A DNA stretch of 64,000 nt from Pontibacter sp. SGAir0037 (GTDB lineage: Bacteria; Bacteroidota; Bacteroidia; Cytophagales; Hymenobacteraceae), in the NCBI RefSeq assembly GCF_005491705.1, contig NZ_CP028092.1, positions 3,534,001 through 3,598,000 on the forward strand, written 5' to 3'. The notes under the pieces were generated by a model. It had not been told where the DNA came from, did not search any database, and saw only the letters and a list, made by a program, of their open reading frames with translations. Both the position numbers and the translations under genes were made by a program. Positions within the stretch are counted from its first letter, which is position 1. Each line of letters starts with the position of its first letter. This document shows, in pieces, positions 37,157-46,495 of the stretch.

Positions 37157-40100
37157 TTAAAATCTTACTACCAGGTTAACACCGTATCTTCTCCTTGCAG
37201 GAAGTGAGCCATACTCAAAGCCTTGCCCATTGCTGTTATTATAGCTTGACTCCGGATCGATATTAGGGACATTCTTGTAAAGAATAGCCAGGTTTCTGCC
37301 TATAACACCAACCGTGATAGACTGAATCGGTAATCCTTTTAAAACTGTCCTGTCGAAGGTGTAGTTTAGCCCCAGATCTCTTAGTTTTATATAACTTCCA
37401 TCATATATAAAGCCTTCAGGACTCTGTGCATATGCATTCCAGTAAGCAGATGGAGAAACAGGAACAGTGTTTGCCTCTCCGTTTTCATTTACACCTGCAC
37501 CTATAAACCCACGCCCGTTTTGCGGCACATTAGCCATTACTTCGGCACTAGAAGCCCCCGGATTAGCATCCTGATAAGCTCTTACCGCCTGCTGATATTC
37601 ATTCCAGGATTCACGCCCGGCCTCTGTATCGATGTGGGATCCGTTCTGATACATCTGTCGGTTTGTCATAGAATAAATATCCCCGCCTTTTCTTATATCA
37701 AGCGTACCTCGTAACTCAAATCCTTTATAAGAGAAAGAGTTAGTTAAACCACCTGTCCAATCAGCCAGAGTTTCTCCCAGAACAATATCCTCTTGCTGAG
37801 TTCTCATGGGTAATCCGCTGGCATCATGTACAATTCGACCTTGCGCATCACGAAGAAGAGCAGGACCTACAATAGTTCCGAAAGGTCTGCCCACTTGTGC
37901 CACAATCTGGGCACTTGCCCAACGGGCTTGGTCAACTACAAAGGCATCCAGTTCATTGGTAATCTGTACTACTTCATTTCTGTTTTTAGCAAAGTTCACA
38001 GACAGGTCCCAACGGAAACCATTGGCAAGTTCAACTGGAGTGGTACGTAATAAAATTTCAACTCCGGTATTTTTTAACTCACCCGCATTCAGAGCGGCTC
38101 TTTCGAAACCGGTTGTAGTTGGTACCGGAATTTGCAGCAGGACATCACTTGTTACCTCATTATAGAAGGTAAAGTCGATGCCTACTTTATCCAAGAATAA
38201 ACGCACATCAGCCCCAAGTTCGAAAGAAGTCTTGATTTGTGGTCTCAGGTTAGCATTTGGAATGGTTGTACCTAAAATTTCACCCATTGGCATGCCGTTG
38301 TAATACCTGCCCGTTAGCCTATAAGCAAAGTTTGTCTGATAAGGCGAAAAGTCACTGCCAACCTGACCATAAGCTGCCCTGATTTTACCAAATGATAGTA
38401 CATCTGATTTTATGTCTAGAGCATCTGTCAGGACAAGGCTCGCATCAACTGCCGGATAAAAGAAGGAATAATCATTTGTATTTTCTTTTGTTGTTAATGT
38501 AGAGGCCCAGTCCTGTCTGCCTTGCAGGCTAAAGAAAAGATAGTCTCTGAAGCTAAAATTAGCAGTAGCAAACACAGAGTAAATATCTCTGTCTCCTGGA
38601 ATTGGCGTAACATTAACATTAGCAAAATTGGTAATGTTATCGCCACCGGCTTTGCCGGCCTGTGTTCCTAATATTTGTGTTCCTTCGCTACGATACCTCA
38701 TAATGTTACCTCCGAAGGAAGCTCCAACCGTGATGTCGCTTGTTACATCTTTGTTGAAGTTAAAAATACCCTGATAGTTCGTTTCGCTAACGTTTGACTC
38801 GAACAGGTTTAAGGAACCACCCACCCTTGTAGGCGTACCAATGTCTTCAAATACCTGGTTACTAAACCTGAAAAAGTCTGTACCCGCCTGCAGGTTCAGG
38901 TTAAACATATCGTTAAACTTATAACCCACATTAAGTAATCCGTTTACTCTGCGCTTCGAACTGGCATTATTTGTTCTATTCAGGGTCCAGTATGGGTTTG
39001 CTCTGTACTGATCACCACTGTATGGTATATAGGCACCGGATTCATTTTCATAATAACGCAGCCACTCCTGGTCAAAATTTAAAGCAAGACCAGCCAATGC
39101 GTTACCTATATTGTTTAGTTCGTCACCTAAAGCAGGTCGAAATCTTACTCTTTCATCTGTCAGGGCTACTTTACCATCTACGGTTAACCCTTTCGAAATT
39201 TTACTAGAAGCCCTTAGCGTAATGTTATTTCTGTCTACACCGCTTTGTGGAAAAACATCTTCAATATCAGTATTTGAGTAAGAGGCCCTGAAATTGGTTT
39301 CTTCATTACCACCAACTACTGCCACTGTATTTAATAACGTTCTACCAGTACGGTAAAAAGACTGCGCATTATCATCAATTATCTGATAAGGTCGAATCGA
39401 ACCATCTGCCTGTATACGCTCTGCAAAATTAGGATCGCCGAATCTGGGGCCCCAGTTTTGAGTTATATCATTGGCATTTATCGCATCTCTGGGAAATACC
39501 CCATTCTGCCCCTGGCCATAAGTTTGCTGCCGGTCTTTATACACAGTGCTGATCTGGTCAATAGTGGTGTTGCTGTTCAACTCTACCCCTAAGCCTTTTC
39601 TGTTTTTACCAGACTTAGTTGTAATCAGAATTACTCCATTTAAGGCACGGCTACCATAAAGAGCTGCTGCGGCAGAGCCTTTCAGCACAGAAATAGACTC
39701 AATATCGTTAGGGTTTATATCAGATAAACCATCACCTGTGTCATAGCCTCCACCATAAACACCAGTACCAACACCACCTCCGACATTTCCATTTACGGCT
39801 GGCACGCCATCTATCACATAGAGCGGTTGGTTGTTTCCATTCAATTCACGGATACCACGAATAACAACACGGTTCGATCCTGTGGGGCCGGCAGTACTAC
39901 CGGAAACATTTACACCTGCCACTTTACCGGCCAGCGAGGAAATCGGATTGGTTTCGCCGTTACCAGTTATTTGCTCATTAGATACTTCAGAAACTGCATA
40001 TCCTAAAGATTTGGTTTCTCTTTCTATTCCCAAGGCAGTCACAACTACTTCGCTGAGCACTTTCTGATCTTCTGCCAGGGCTATAGTTAGCTGTGACCTG

Positions 40101-40426
40101 CCGTTTACACTTACTTCCTGTGTTACGTAGCCAATATATGACACCTGGAGTACAGCATTTTCTGCCGCTTGCAGGGTAAAGTTACCTTCCACATTAGTAA
40201 CAGCACCGGTAGTTGTTCCTTTTACCCGAACACTTACACCCGGCAACCCACTATTATCTGCGGCCGAAATTATCTTACCTGTAATAGTTTGAGTTGTTTG
40301 TGCAAAGCCAACAATGCTCTGCAATAGCATTAATACTACCAGCAAGGGAGTATACTTTAATTTTCTGAATGAAATACTTACAGGATTATCCACTGAATAT
40401 TTCCTGTGAAAGTACAGATGCTTCAT
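37157..40426 (-). CDS. SusC/RagA-family TonB-linked outer membrane transporter (locus 1)
   Basis: 1089 residues. An unusually long pre-signal stretch (MKHLYFHRKYSVDNPVSISF) is followed by the hydrophobic signal (LLVVLMLLQSIVGFAQ). Next come a carboxypeptidase-like regulatory domain (ITGKIISAADNSGLPGVSV), a plug (LSEVVVTALGIERETK, PLYVIDGVPAVNG) and the 22-strand barrel ending GVNLVVRF. It imports oligosaccharides with SusD1. Its N-terminal 130 residues are strikingly similar to those of the locus 2 SusC, while the barrels differ. Its promoter region carries the shared bipartite element (40582-40703). Confidence 0.96.
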   Translation of the reverse strand: MKHLYFHRKYSVDNPVSISFRKLKYTPLLVVLMLLQSIVGFAQTTQTITGKIISAADNSGLPGVSVRVKGTTTGAVTNVEGNFTLQAAENAVLQVSYIGYVTQEVSVNGRSQLTIALAEDQKVLSEVVVTALGIERETKSLGYAVSEVSNEQITGNGETNPISSLAGKVAGVNVSGSTAGPTGSNRVVIRGIRELNGNNQPLYVIDGVPAVNGNVGGGVGTGVYGGGYDTGDGLSDINPNDIESISVLKGSAAAALYGSRALNGVILITTKSGKNRKGLGVELNSNTTIDQISTVYKDRQQTYGQGQNGVFPRDAINANDITQNWGPRFGDPNFAERIQADGSIRPYQIIDDNAQSFYRTGRTLLNTVAVVGGNEETNFRASYSNTDIEDVFPQSGVDRNNITLRASSKISKGLTVDGKVALTDERVRFRPALGDELNNIGNALAGLALNFDQEWLRYYENESGAYIPYSGDQYRANPYWTLNRTNNASSKRRVNGLLNVGYKFNDMFNLNLQAGTDFFRFSNQVFEDIGTPTRVGGSLNLFESNVSETNYQGIFNFNKDVTSDITVGASFGGNIMRYRSEGTQILGTQAGKAGGDNITNFANVNVTPIPGDRDIYSVFATANFSFRDYLFFSLQGRQDWASTLTTKENTNDYSFFYPAVDASLVLTDALDIKSDVLSFGKIRAAYGQVGSDFSPYQTNFAYRLTGRYYNGMPMGEILGTTIPNANLRPQIKTSFELGADVRLFLDKVGIDFTFYNEVTSDVLLQIPVPTTTGFERAALNAGELKNTGVEILLRTTPVELANGFRWDLSVNFAKNRNEVVQITNELDAFVVDQARWASAQIVAQVGRPFGTIVGPALLRDAQGRIVHDASGLPMRTQQEDIVLGETLADWTGGLTNSFSYKGFELRGTLDIRKGGDIYSMTNRQMYQNGSHIDTEAGRESWNEYQQAVRAYQDANPGASSAEVMANVPQNGRGFIGAGVNENGEANTVPVSPSAYWNAYAQSPEGFIYDGSYIKLRDLGLNYTFDRTVLKGLPIQSITVGVIGRNLAILYKNVPNIDPESSYNNSNGQGFEYGSLPARRRYGVNLVVRF

Positions 40427-40581
40427 TGTGTCTATGGATTTTGTTAATGTAAATTTTAATTTATTGTATTGAGATTAACTGCTGATCCTTCAGCTATCTT
40501 ATTGTCTGATGTGTCTTCCATTCGTTCATACTTTATTAAGTTCGGTCGGCTTTTTCTCCTTTCTTATTTTTATACAATTAT

Positions 40582-40603
40582 ACCTCGTGAGCAATCACTT
40601 ATA
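40582..40603 (-). promoter_or_regulatory. Palindromic operator upstream of susC1
   Basis: Contains GTGAGCAATCAC. This 22-bp block is identical to the one at 58152-58173 and differs at a few positions from 49842-49863. It lies about 160-180 bp before susC1. On the minus strand the element reads AAGTGATTGCTCAC, and the TTG in it could double as a -33 box with TATAAAAA 17 nt later. Confidence 0.7.
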
Positions 40604-40673
40604 CCCAAGCGGTCAAATATTACCTTTAGTCGGAATTTAAAGTTACCAATTACTTAATAGCTGTACCGGATGA

Positions 40674-40703
40674 AATGTTTCTGATGTATACCTAAAATGT
40701 TAA
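40674..40703 (-). promoter_or_regulatory. 22-bp-spaced direct repeat upstream of susC1 (candidate AraC-type site)
   Basis: AATGTTTCTG and AATGTTAA, with the ATG triplets at 40675 and 40697, exactly 22 bp apart. The same arrangement occurs at 49931 and 58242. Two-turn direct repeats suit the tandem helix-turn-helix of AraC-type regulators such as the hybrid regulator in this region. Confidence 0.65.
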
Positions 40704-41418
40704 AGGTCTATTTAAAGCTATTTCGAAGGTGTTTTTAAGTTTCTAATAACAGAACTGCTTAAAGCAAATCTTATGAAAACTGCCAGCAACTATTACTTTA
40801 AAACTATAGGAAGCATTGTTGCAAATTCAGCCATTGTTCACAATAACTTCATTTTATTATATTATTTGCCATTATACCAGATTTCTGCTTAAGCCAAAGA
40901 AATAGGTAATAGTAGATTTATGTCTACTGAAGTGTAAAACATTCTGCCTGATGATAAGAGGTATAAGGGCATCGCATGATTGTACCCTTTATGAGATTAA
41001 TCAGATAAAAGCAGTAGATTAAACCTGGTGAGTTTTATAAAAAGAGTGGTTGTTGAGCATTTAAATTGGCACGGAAAACATTAACAGAGTGAGCATTTAC
41101 TACACCTATACTTCATCAAAAAGCCGACATACCATCTTTTGCTACTATACTGGTTTTCCCTTTTCGGGTGTAGGGGGCTATGTTCATCGTATAAAATGCA
41201 TCTCTTTTTGTTCTACAGCATTTCCTCCTGGACAAGCTGCTTATATTTTTTTAGTGGCGCAACCAGAAAGAGTAGCATCTTAATTTTAATTTTTGCTCAG
41301 AAACTCCTGGCATAGCAACCAGTAAAACAAAAGCTAACATCGTACACAATCTTATAATTGTATGTTTAGCAGGTACATTGTCTATGGCATATCCTCACAT
41401 ATGTTCTTTAGTAAAAAC

Positions 41419-41451
41419 AAAGAGGCTACCCGTATCAAGGATAGCCTCTTT
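41419..41451 (-). terminator. Terminator after the locus 2 operon
   Basis: 10-bp perfect stem AAAGAGGCTA/TAGCCTCTTT, extended by two G-C pairs after one mismatch, followed on the minus strand by GTTTTTAC. It lies 21 bp after the IPT lipoprotein stop. Confidence 0.8.
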
Positions 41452-41472
41452 CTACTGTTGAAAAAAAATCTA

Positions 41473-43536
41473 TTACCTAAACCCAATGTGGTCAAACCAC
41501 ATCTCTCCGCTTATCTCTGATTGGAACCGAATGTCAGACCAGGTGGCTGGGTTTCTGACTCCATTGTTATCTGTAAGATCAGCCAGTTGAATAGTAACCT
41601 CTGTCCATTTGCCTTCTACAACAGTAAATGTTGTTCGATCATCCCAGTTACCTGGATTAACAAGCAACCTGACTTTACCATTTACACCTGGAGCACCATA
41701 TACCCAAAATGTAAATTCAGTATACTTTCCGGCAGGTGCAGCCGCTGTACTAAAACCACCGCCCCAGGATCCCCATTGGTTTATATTCACTTTTATGGCC
41801 TTTGATCCAACAAGTACATGCTCTGTATTAGCTAGATCAGGCTTATTAGCTCCTGTTGTCCATTCCTGCCATCCGTTTTGCAAAGCATCTTCATATAGCG
41901 CATAAGCTAATGGTGCCGGCCCGCCAGTTCCAACTTCAACAGTCTGGCTCGTTTCTATTTCAAGATTACGAACAGTTACAAGCGTTAACTTACCTGTCTT
42001 TGCATTTGCAGGTACACCTAAAATGATCTGCGAAGCTGTTTGAGCTAAAAAGCTTGTTACTTTTGCGCCTCCTACAAAACGTACTTCTTTAATCAGATTT
42101 AAACCAGATCCATTAAGTGTTAAATATGCACCTGGCAGTACCGGGGAAGGAGTAAGAGAAGTTACAGCAGGTAAAACAACTTCAACTTCAGTTTGGGTTG
42201 TTACTTCAAAGTTACTGGTTGTTACTAATTTTAGAGCACCACTTCTGGCATTATTAGGTATGGTAACAACAATTTGACTAGCTGTTTTACTTACAAAGTT
42301 TGAGACAGAAGCATCACCATTGAACACTACAGATTTAACAAGATCCAGATTAGTACCTGTAATTGTTAGGTTAGCTCCAGGATCAACCGGTGATGGAGTA
42401 GCATTTGTAATGGCAGGTAAAACAATTCTAAGTTCAGCCGCAGTTGTCACAGAATAGTCACCACGTTTTGTAATGAATTTTAGGTTTCCGGCTGTGGCTT
42501 TGTTCGGAACAGTTACTACAATGCTGCTGCTGCTCTGACTTACAAACGTTGAGGCAACTGCTCCTTCTCCGTTGAAAACGACTGATTTTACATGATCGAG
42601 ATTGGTACCACTTATTGTAAGATTAGCACCATGCTTAACTGGATTCGGAGTCATAGAGGTGATTGCTGGTAGTACAAGCTTTAATTCGACCTCTGTTTCT
42701 GTTGCTACTAACGAATTTTTCGCAACCAGTGTAAGGGAACCGGCATTTGCATTATTAGGCACCTTTACCACAACCTGGTTAGCTGTTTGGCTAACAAAAT
42801 CAGAAACTCTTGTACCTCCTGGAAATACGATGGCTCCAAGCAAGTCCAAATCAGTACCAGTTAATGTCAGGTTTTCTTCATGTCTGACTAAGCCAGGCGC
42901 TAAAGCCGTCACAGTTGGTAATGCAACAACAAACTCTTCTTCCGTTTCAAGCTCTAAAGGCTCTGTACCACCTGTTAAAATCAGCAATTTGCCTGTTTTC
43001 GCATTAACTGGCACAGTAAGAACTAGTTCAGAAGGAGTTTGAGATACAAACTCATCTACCGTATCAATGGGTTCAGTTGAAAATATAACCCCTGTTATCC
43101 AATTAAGTTTAGTACCTGTAATAGTAATATTGGCTCCGGGTCTTGCTTTTTCAGTTATAGTAGCAATAGTAACCGGCACTTCGAAACTTAGCACAGTTTT
43201 AGTTACCAGTTCTTGCCCGCCAGCAAGTTTAAGAGTAACCTTACCTTCAGTTGCTTCTGCCGGTATTATAAGCGTGATCAGTTCAGATGACTGTGCCTTA
43301 AAATCTGCTTTAGCAACTGTAACGCCGGGTAAGACAATAGCTTCTACTTTATTTAAATTTCTACCAATAAATCGCAGCTCTTCTCCGTGTTGAGCACCCG
43401 TCGGGCCAAAGCTTAATAATTCTACCTCACCCGAATTTGTAAGTGCATCATCGTCGTCGTCACACGAGGTAATGATACCGAAACATATTACCAGGCATAC
43501 AAGCAATAGCAGCCTTATGTTATAAAAACTTTTCAT
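41473..43536 (-). CDS. Six-IPT-repeat surface glycan-binding lipoprotein (locus 2)
   Basis: 687 residues from the ATG at 43534-43536 (MKSFYNIRLLLLVCLVICF); the frame extends 25 codons further but overlaps the preceding gene. Lipobox IITSC is followed by DDDDD, a surface-export type signal. Six consecutive IPT/TIG repeats of about 80 residues follow, marked by PAITSMTPNPVKHGANLTI-type openings and SQTASQIVVTVPNNAxxGxL closings. The final 150 residues are a Trp-rich beta-sandwich (YEDALQNGWQEW to the end), probably a carbohydrate-binding module. The long IPT stalk would hold this tip away from the membrane. No catalytic residues are seen. Confidence 0.87.
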   Translation of the reverse strand: MKSFYNIRLLLLVCLVICFGIITSCDDDDDALTNSGEVELLSFGPTGAQHGEELRFIGRNLNKVEAIVLPGVTVAKADFKAQSSELITLIIPAEATEGKVTLKLAGGQELVTKTVLSFEVPVTIATITEKARPGANITITGTKLNWITGVIFSTEPIDTVDEFVSQTPSELVLTVPVNAKTGKLLILTGGTEPLELETEEEFVVALPTVTALAPGLVRHEENLTLTGTDLDLLGAIVFPGGTRVSDFVSQTANQVVVKVPNNANAGSLTLVAKNSLVATETEVELKLVLPAITSMTPNPVKHGANLTISGTNLDHVKSVVFNGEGAVASTFVSQSSSSIVVTVPNKATAGNLKFITKRGDYSVTTAAELRIVLPAITNATPSPVDPGANLTITGTNLDLVKSVVFNGDASVSNFVSKTASQIVVTIPNNARSGALKLVTTSNFEVTTQTEVEVVLPAVTSLTPSPVLPGAYLTLNGSGLNLIKEVRFVGGAKVTSFLAQTASQIILGVPANAKTGKLTLVTVRNLEIETSQTVEVGTGGPAPLAYALYEDALQNGWQEWTTGANKPDLANTEHVLVGSKAIKVNINQWGSWGGGFSTAAAPAGKYTEFTFWVYGAPGVNGKVRLLVNPGNWDDRTTFTVVEGKWTEVTIQLADLTDNNGVRNPATWSDIRFQSEISGEMWFDHIGFR

Positions 43537-43561
43537 ATGTAATTTTTTTATTCTCTTGCTA

Positions 43562-44734
43562 TTAAAGTGTAGTTGGTACAACACGGATATTATCCAGCCC
43601 AAAGTTTGCATTTACAGCCAGAGGACCACTAAAGTGAAAGGACACAACATAACCGTTCGGATTATACTCGAACTTATTTTTATCATTGTTATTTGCCTCC
43701 AGAATATCCTCAAATGGAATGCTTACAGTTTGCCACTCACCTTCAGTATTAAGGTTAGGCTTCCAGGTATAACTGCCATTGTCTCTGTCGCCAACAGCAC
43801 CATTTCCCATATACATCTTAATTTCAGCACCAGTAAGCGAAGCCAAGGTATTAATTTCAAACTTCATGCTATACTTAGCAGGATTTGCAAATGCATCGGC
43901 AGGTATATTTTTTGTATCCTCTTTTATTGTACCTTCTCCTACCCACATTTCGAACCAGCCCCAAGCACCAAGATTTCTATTTATGCGCATGAACTTACCA
44001 TTAATTGCCTCTATTTCAGCATCTGATTCTTTGATAAAGTCCTTTCCATGCCACCAGCCAGAAAAATCGGTATTCTCGAAACCAGCAATAATGTTTCGGT
44101 TATCGCGGAACCAGAAGGCCGACTTTGATTGCCCAAAGTAGGTTTTAACAGTTATAGGCCCAGGTTCTGCTCCCTCCGGAACCCGTACATGCAACCTGTT
44201 ATTATCCTCAACTGATACAACTTCTCCTTGTGCTCCACCAGTAAAAGTTACAACAATAGGCTCATGTTCGTAAAAGAAATCACCTACTATGGTGGCTATG
44301 TCTCCTGCATTCACATACTCACTCATTAAATTTGTAAGTAGCGGCTTGCTTATTCTAACTTCAAAATCATGAAGCAATACCTCTCCATTGGCAAAAACAA
44401 TCTTTAGCTTATCAGTGATATCTGTAGGAATCTGGGTCGGTACCCTGGTAATAATAGTTGTATTCGTAATGAAAGTCGGGCTTAAGGATCCTTGCCTATC
44501 ATTAAACCAGATTTCACGTGCGTTCTGAAGGTTCTGACCTATAATGGCAATCATGGCGCCCTGGCCAGCCTTAACAATAAGCGAATCAGACGCATCAGGT
44601 CTGGTTATTCTGATATATTGAATGACCGGCTTTCCATCGTTCGGAAGATCATCTTCTTTCGAACAAGCTGAGAACATTCCTACCATTGCAAAAGCAAGGA
44701 AAAGGAACAGCAGTGATTTATAATTTAATTTCAT
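43562..44734 (-). CDS. IPT-domain surface glycan-binding lipoprotein, SGBP-B-like (locus 2)
   Basis: 390 residues. Lipobox MFSAC near residue 24, then SKEDD. Two immunoglobulin-like IPT domains (PVIQYIRITRPDASDSLIV; PLLTNLMSEYVNAGDIATIVGDFF) precede a large C-terminal beta domain with aromatic residues (NTDFSGWWHGKDFI, NLGAWGWFEMW). The layout matches SGBP-B proteins of xyloglucan and beta-glucan loci. It lies between susD2 and the six-IPT protein. Family level is fairly sure, ligand is not. Confidence 0.87.
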   Translation of the reverse strand: MKLNYKSLLFLFLAFAMVGMFSACSKEDDLPNDGKPVIQYIRITRPDASDSLIVKAGQGAMIAIIGQNLQNAREIWFNDRQGSLSPTFITNTTIITRVPTQIPTDITDKLKIVFANGEVLLHDFEVRISKPLLTNLMSEYVNAGDIATIVGDFFYEHEPIVVTFTGGAQGEVVSVEDNNRLHVRVPEGAEPGPITVKTYFGQSKSAFWFRDNRNIIAGFENTDFSGWWHGKDFIKESDAEIEAINGKFMRINRNLGAWGWFEMWVGEGTIKEDTKNIPADAFANPAKYSMKFEINTLASLTGAEIKMYMGNGAVGDRDNGSYTWKPNLNTEGEWQTVSIPFEDILEANNNDKNKFEYNPNGYVVSFHFSGPLAVNANFGLDNIRVVPTTL

Positions 44735-44767
44735 TTTGCAGTATTTTTATCTCAATGAATATTGATA

Positions 44768-46477
44768 TTACCCCCCAAAGTCATAAGGTACAGGCTCTTT
44801 TCTCAGGTTAGGAGCTTGACTTGCCTCTGCCGCAGGTATTGGAAGGAGGAAATTCCCAGAATTTGCATTTGCTTTTCTGCCTTCAAACCAGGATGTTTTA
44901 GTAAAAGTCCAACCAGTAGGATTAGGCATTCGGTCGGGTTTAATTACAAAAAGGCCCCTATCCTGTTCGTTTATAATTTTATAAGCTTTATCAGGATCAT
45001 AATAATGTAGCCTTACTAAGTCGTACCAAGCTAATCCCTCCATCGCAAATTCTTTAATGCGCTCATGGAATATTACATCCCATGTAAGTGCATCTTCATA
45101 TTCAGGTAAACCAGCACGCATATGCACCACATTAAAATATTCCAAAGCCTTTGCATCATTAGTCGACGCATTGTTACCAAGTGCTGCTTCAGCATAAGTA
45201 AGATACATCTCTGAAAGCCTCAACATATAGGTATTGTTAGGATAACGCTGTGCTATAGCCTGGCCTCCTACATCTTTCGCCTTACCAACCACATATTTTT
45301 TAATGCTTGCAAAGCTTTGATCCGCATCATTTCCCGGAGCCGGGAAAACTAAACGCTGTTCAGATTCTACACCTGCATCGTTTCTTACAGTCTGGCTTAT
45401 CTCAGGATATTGAAAACCTGGCAACATGTAGGTTGCTTTCAGACGCTGGTCAACTGTAAAGCCAGGCCGAACACCGTCATCATCTTCTGTACTTAGGTTC
45501 CCTTTGTCAATCAATCCATCATAGAGGCTCAACATCCACCAGGATGCTCCTAGGTCACCTCCCCAACCATCACCATTTGCAATATCGTTGCTAAAGGTAA
45601 GCTGAGAAACCATGGTATTTGCATAGCCATAATCGGTCGTAAAAACCCATTGCAGCTCAAATAATGATTCTGAATTATTATCATAAGGATACCTAAACAA
45701 GTTTTCATAATTAGGTAGCAGCGCATAAACATTGCTTTCAATCACTCTTTGCGCATATTCCTTTGCTTTATCAAGATATTCCTGATTCCTGGTTTTACCA
45801 GAACTTCCTACGCCTGCTCTTGTAAGGTATGTTCTGGCCAACATGCCTTCAGCCGACCATTTTGATATTCTTCCAGGTTGTACAGGCTTTGAGGGCAGAT
45901 TAGCCGCAGCAAAAAGATAATCCCTTGTGATAAATTCCCAAACACTCTCCACTGTATTTCGGGTAAGGTCTTTATCATTTAGTAAAGCAATATTATTCTC
46001 AATAATAGGTACAGGACCATAATTTGAAACAAGATAATAATAAGCTGTGGCTCGCATAAATCTTGCTTCAGCGAGTGCATGATTTTTAACGGCCTCACTT
46101 ACGCCTGCTCCTGCATATGTATTAATGTTTTGAATTAATGTATTTGCCTGACCAATTACAATATAAAAGGCACGATAAGCTTCGTTGTTTGATGAAGAAA
46201 CAGCTGTAGTATTAAACAACACATCATCTCTGTAACCCCATGCACGAAAGGTAGTTCCTCCTCTTAAATCGCCTAGTGCCCAGGAAGCCTTATCTGCATA
46301 GTCTTTCCATACGACACTATATAAAGGCGCAGAAGCTGCCAGAAGCTGGTCATCGGTGCTGAAAAAGATAGCATCAACCAATGTATCTTGCGGAGGCCTA
46401 TCAAGAAATTCTTTCCCACACCCTGTAAAAAGGGATAATGCCAACAATCCGCTTAGTATTACAAATTTATTTTTCAT
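44768..46477 (-). CDS. RagB/SusD-family nutrient-uptake lipoprotein (locus 2)
   Basis: 569 residues. Lipobox SLFTGC near residue 20, KEFLDRPPQDTLVDAIFFSTDDQ at the mature N-terminus, and C-terminal RagB motifs (YLTYAEAALGN, RAGLPEYEDALTWDVIFHERIKEFAMEGLAWYDLVR). It is the classical RagB/SusD type, distinct from the SusD-like_2 type of locus 1. It lies 18 bp after susC2. It binds glycan at the cell surface and lids the SusC2 barrel. Confidence 0.96.
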   Translation of the reverse strand: MKNKFVILSGLLALSLFTGCGKEFLDRPPQDTLVDAIFFSTDDQLLAASAPLYSVVWKDYADKASWALGDLRGGTTFRAWGYRDDVLFNTTAVSSSNNEAYRAFYIVIGQANTLIQNINTYAGAGVSEAVKNHALAEARFMRATAYYYLVSNYGPVPIIENNIALLNDKDLTRNTVESVWEFITRDYLFAAANLPSKPVQPGRISKWSAEGMLARTYLTRAGVGSSGKTRNQEYLDKAKEYAQRVIESNVYALLPNYENLFRYPYDNNSESLFELQWVFTTDYGYANTMVSQLTFSNDIANGDGWGGDLGASWWMLSLYDGLIDKGNLSTEDDDGVRPGFTVDQRLKATYMLPGFQYPEISQTVRNDAGVESEQRLVFPAPGNDADQSFASIKKYVVGKAKDVGGQAIAQRYPNNTYMLRLSEMYLTYAEAALGNNASTNDAKALEYFNVVHMRAGLPEYEDALTWDVIFHERIKEFAMEGLAWYDLVRLHYYDPDKAYKIINEQDRGLFVIKPDRMPNPTGWTFTKTSWFEGRKANANSGNFLLPIPAAEASQAPNLRKEPVPYDFGG

Positions 46478-46495
46478 TTTGTCAGATGTCTTAAA

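Larger units (their letters stand above)
40427..41418. other. Upstream region of susC1, no gene recognised
   Basis: About 990 bp. It holds the palindrome GTGAGCAATCAC (40587-40598) and the ATGTT direct repeat (from 40674). The rest (40710-41418) is AT-rich without an acceptable gene; the open frame at 41089-41283 lacks a ribosome site and a recognisable product. Confidence 0.6.

Noticed and set aside
41089..41283. 64-codon open frame upstream of susC1
   Set aside because: No ribosome site; Cys/Tyr/Phe-rich sequence without known features.
40427..41418. Possible insertion-sequence remnant between the two glycan loci
   Set aside because: No transposase fragment, terminal inverted repeats or target duplication seen.
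42602..43042. 146-codon plus-strand open frame inside the six-IPT gene
   Set aside because: Periodic Ser/Thr/Val sequence is the antisense image of the IPT repeats.
41473..43536. Repeated DNA in the IPT lipoprotein considered as a CRISPR or satellite repeat
   Set aside because: Repeat units are about 240 bp, diverged and in frame, so they are protein-domain duplications.
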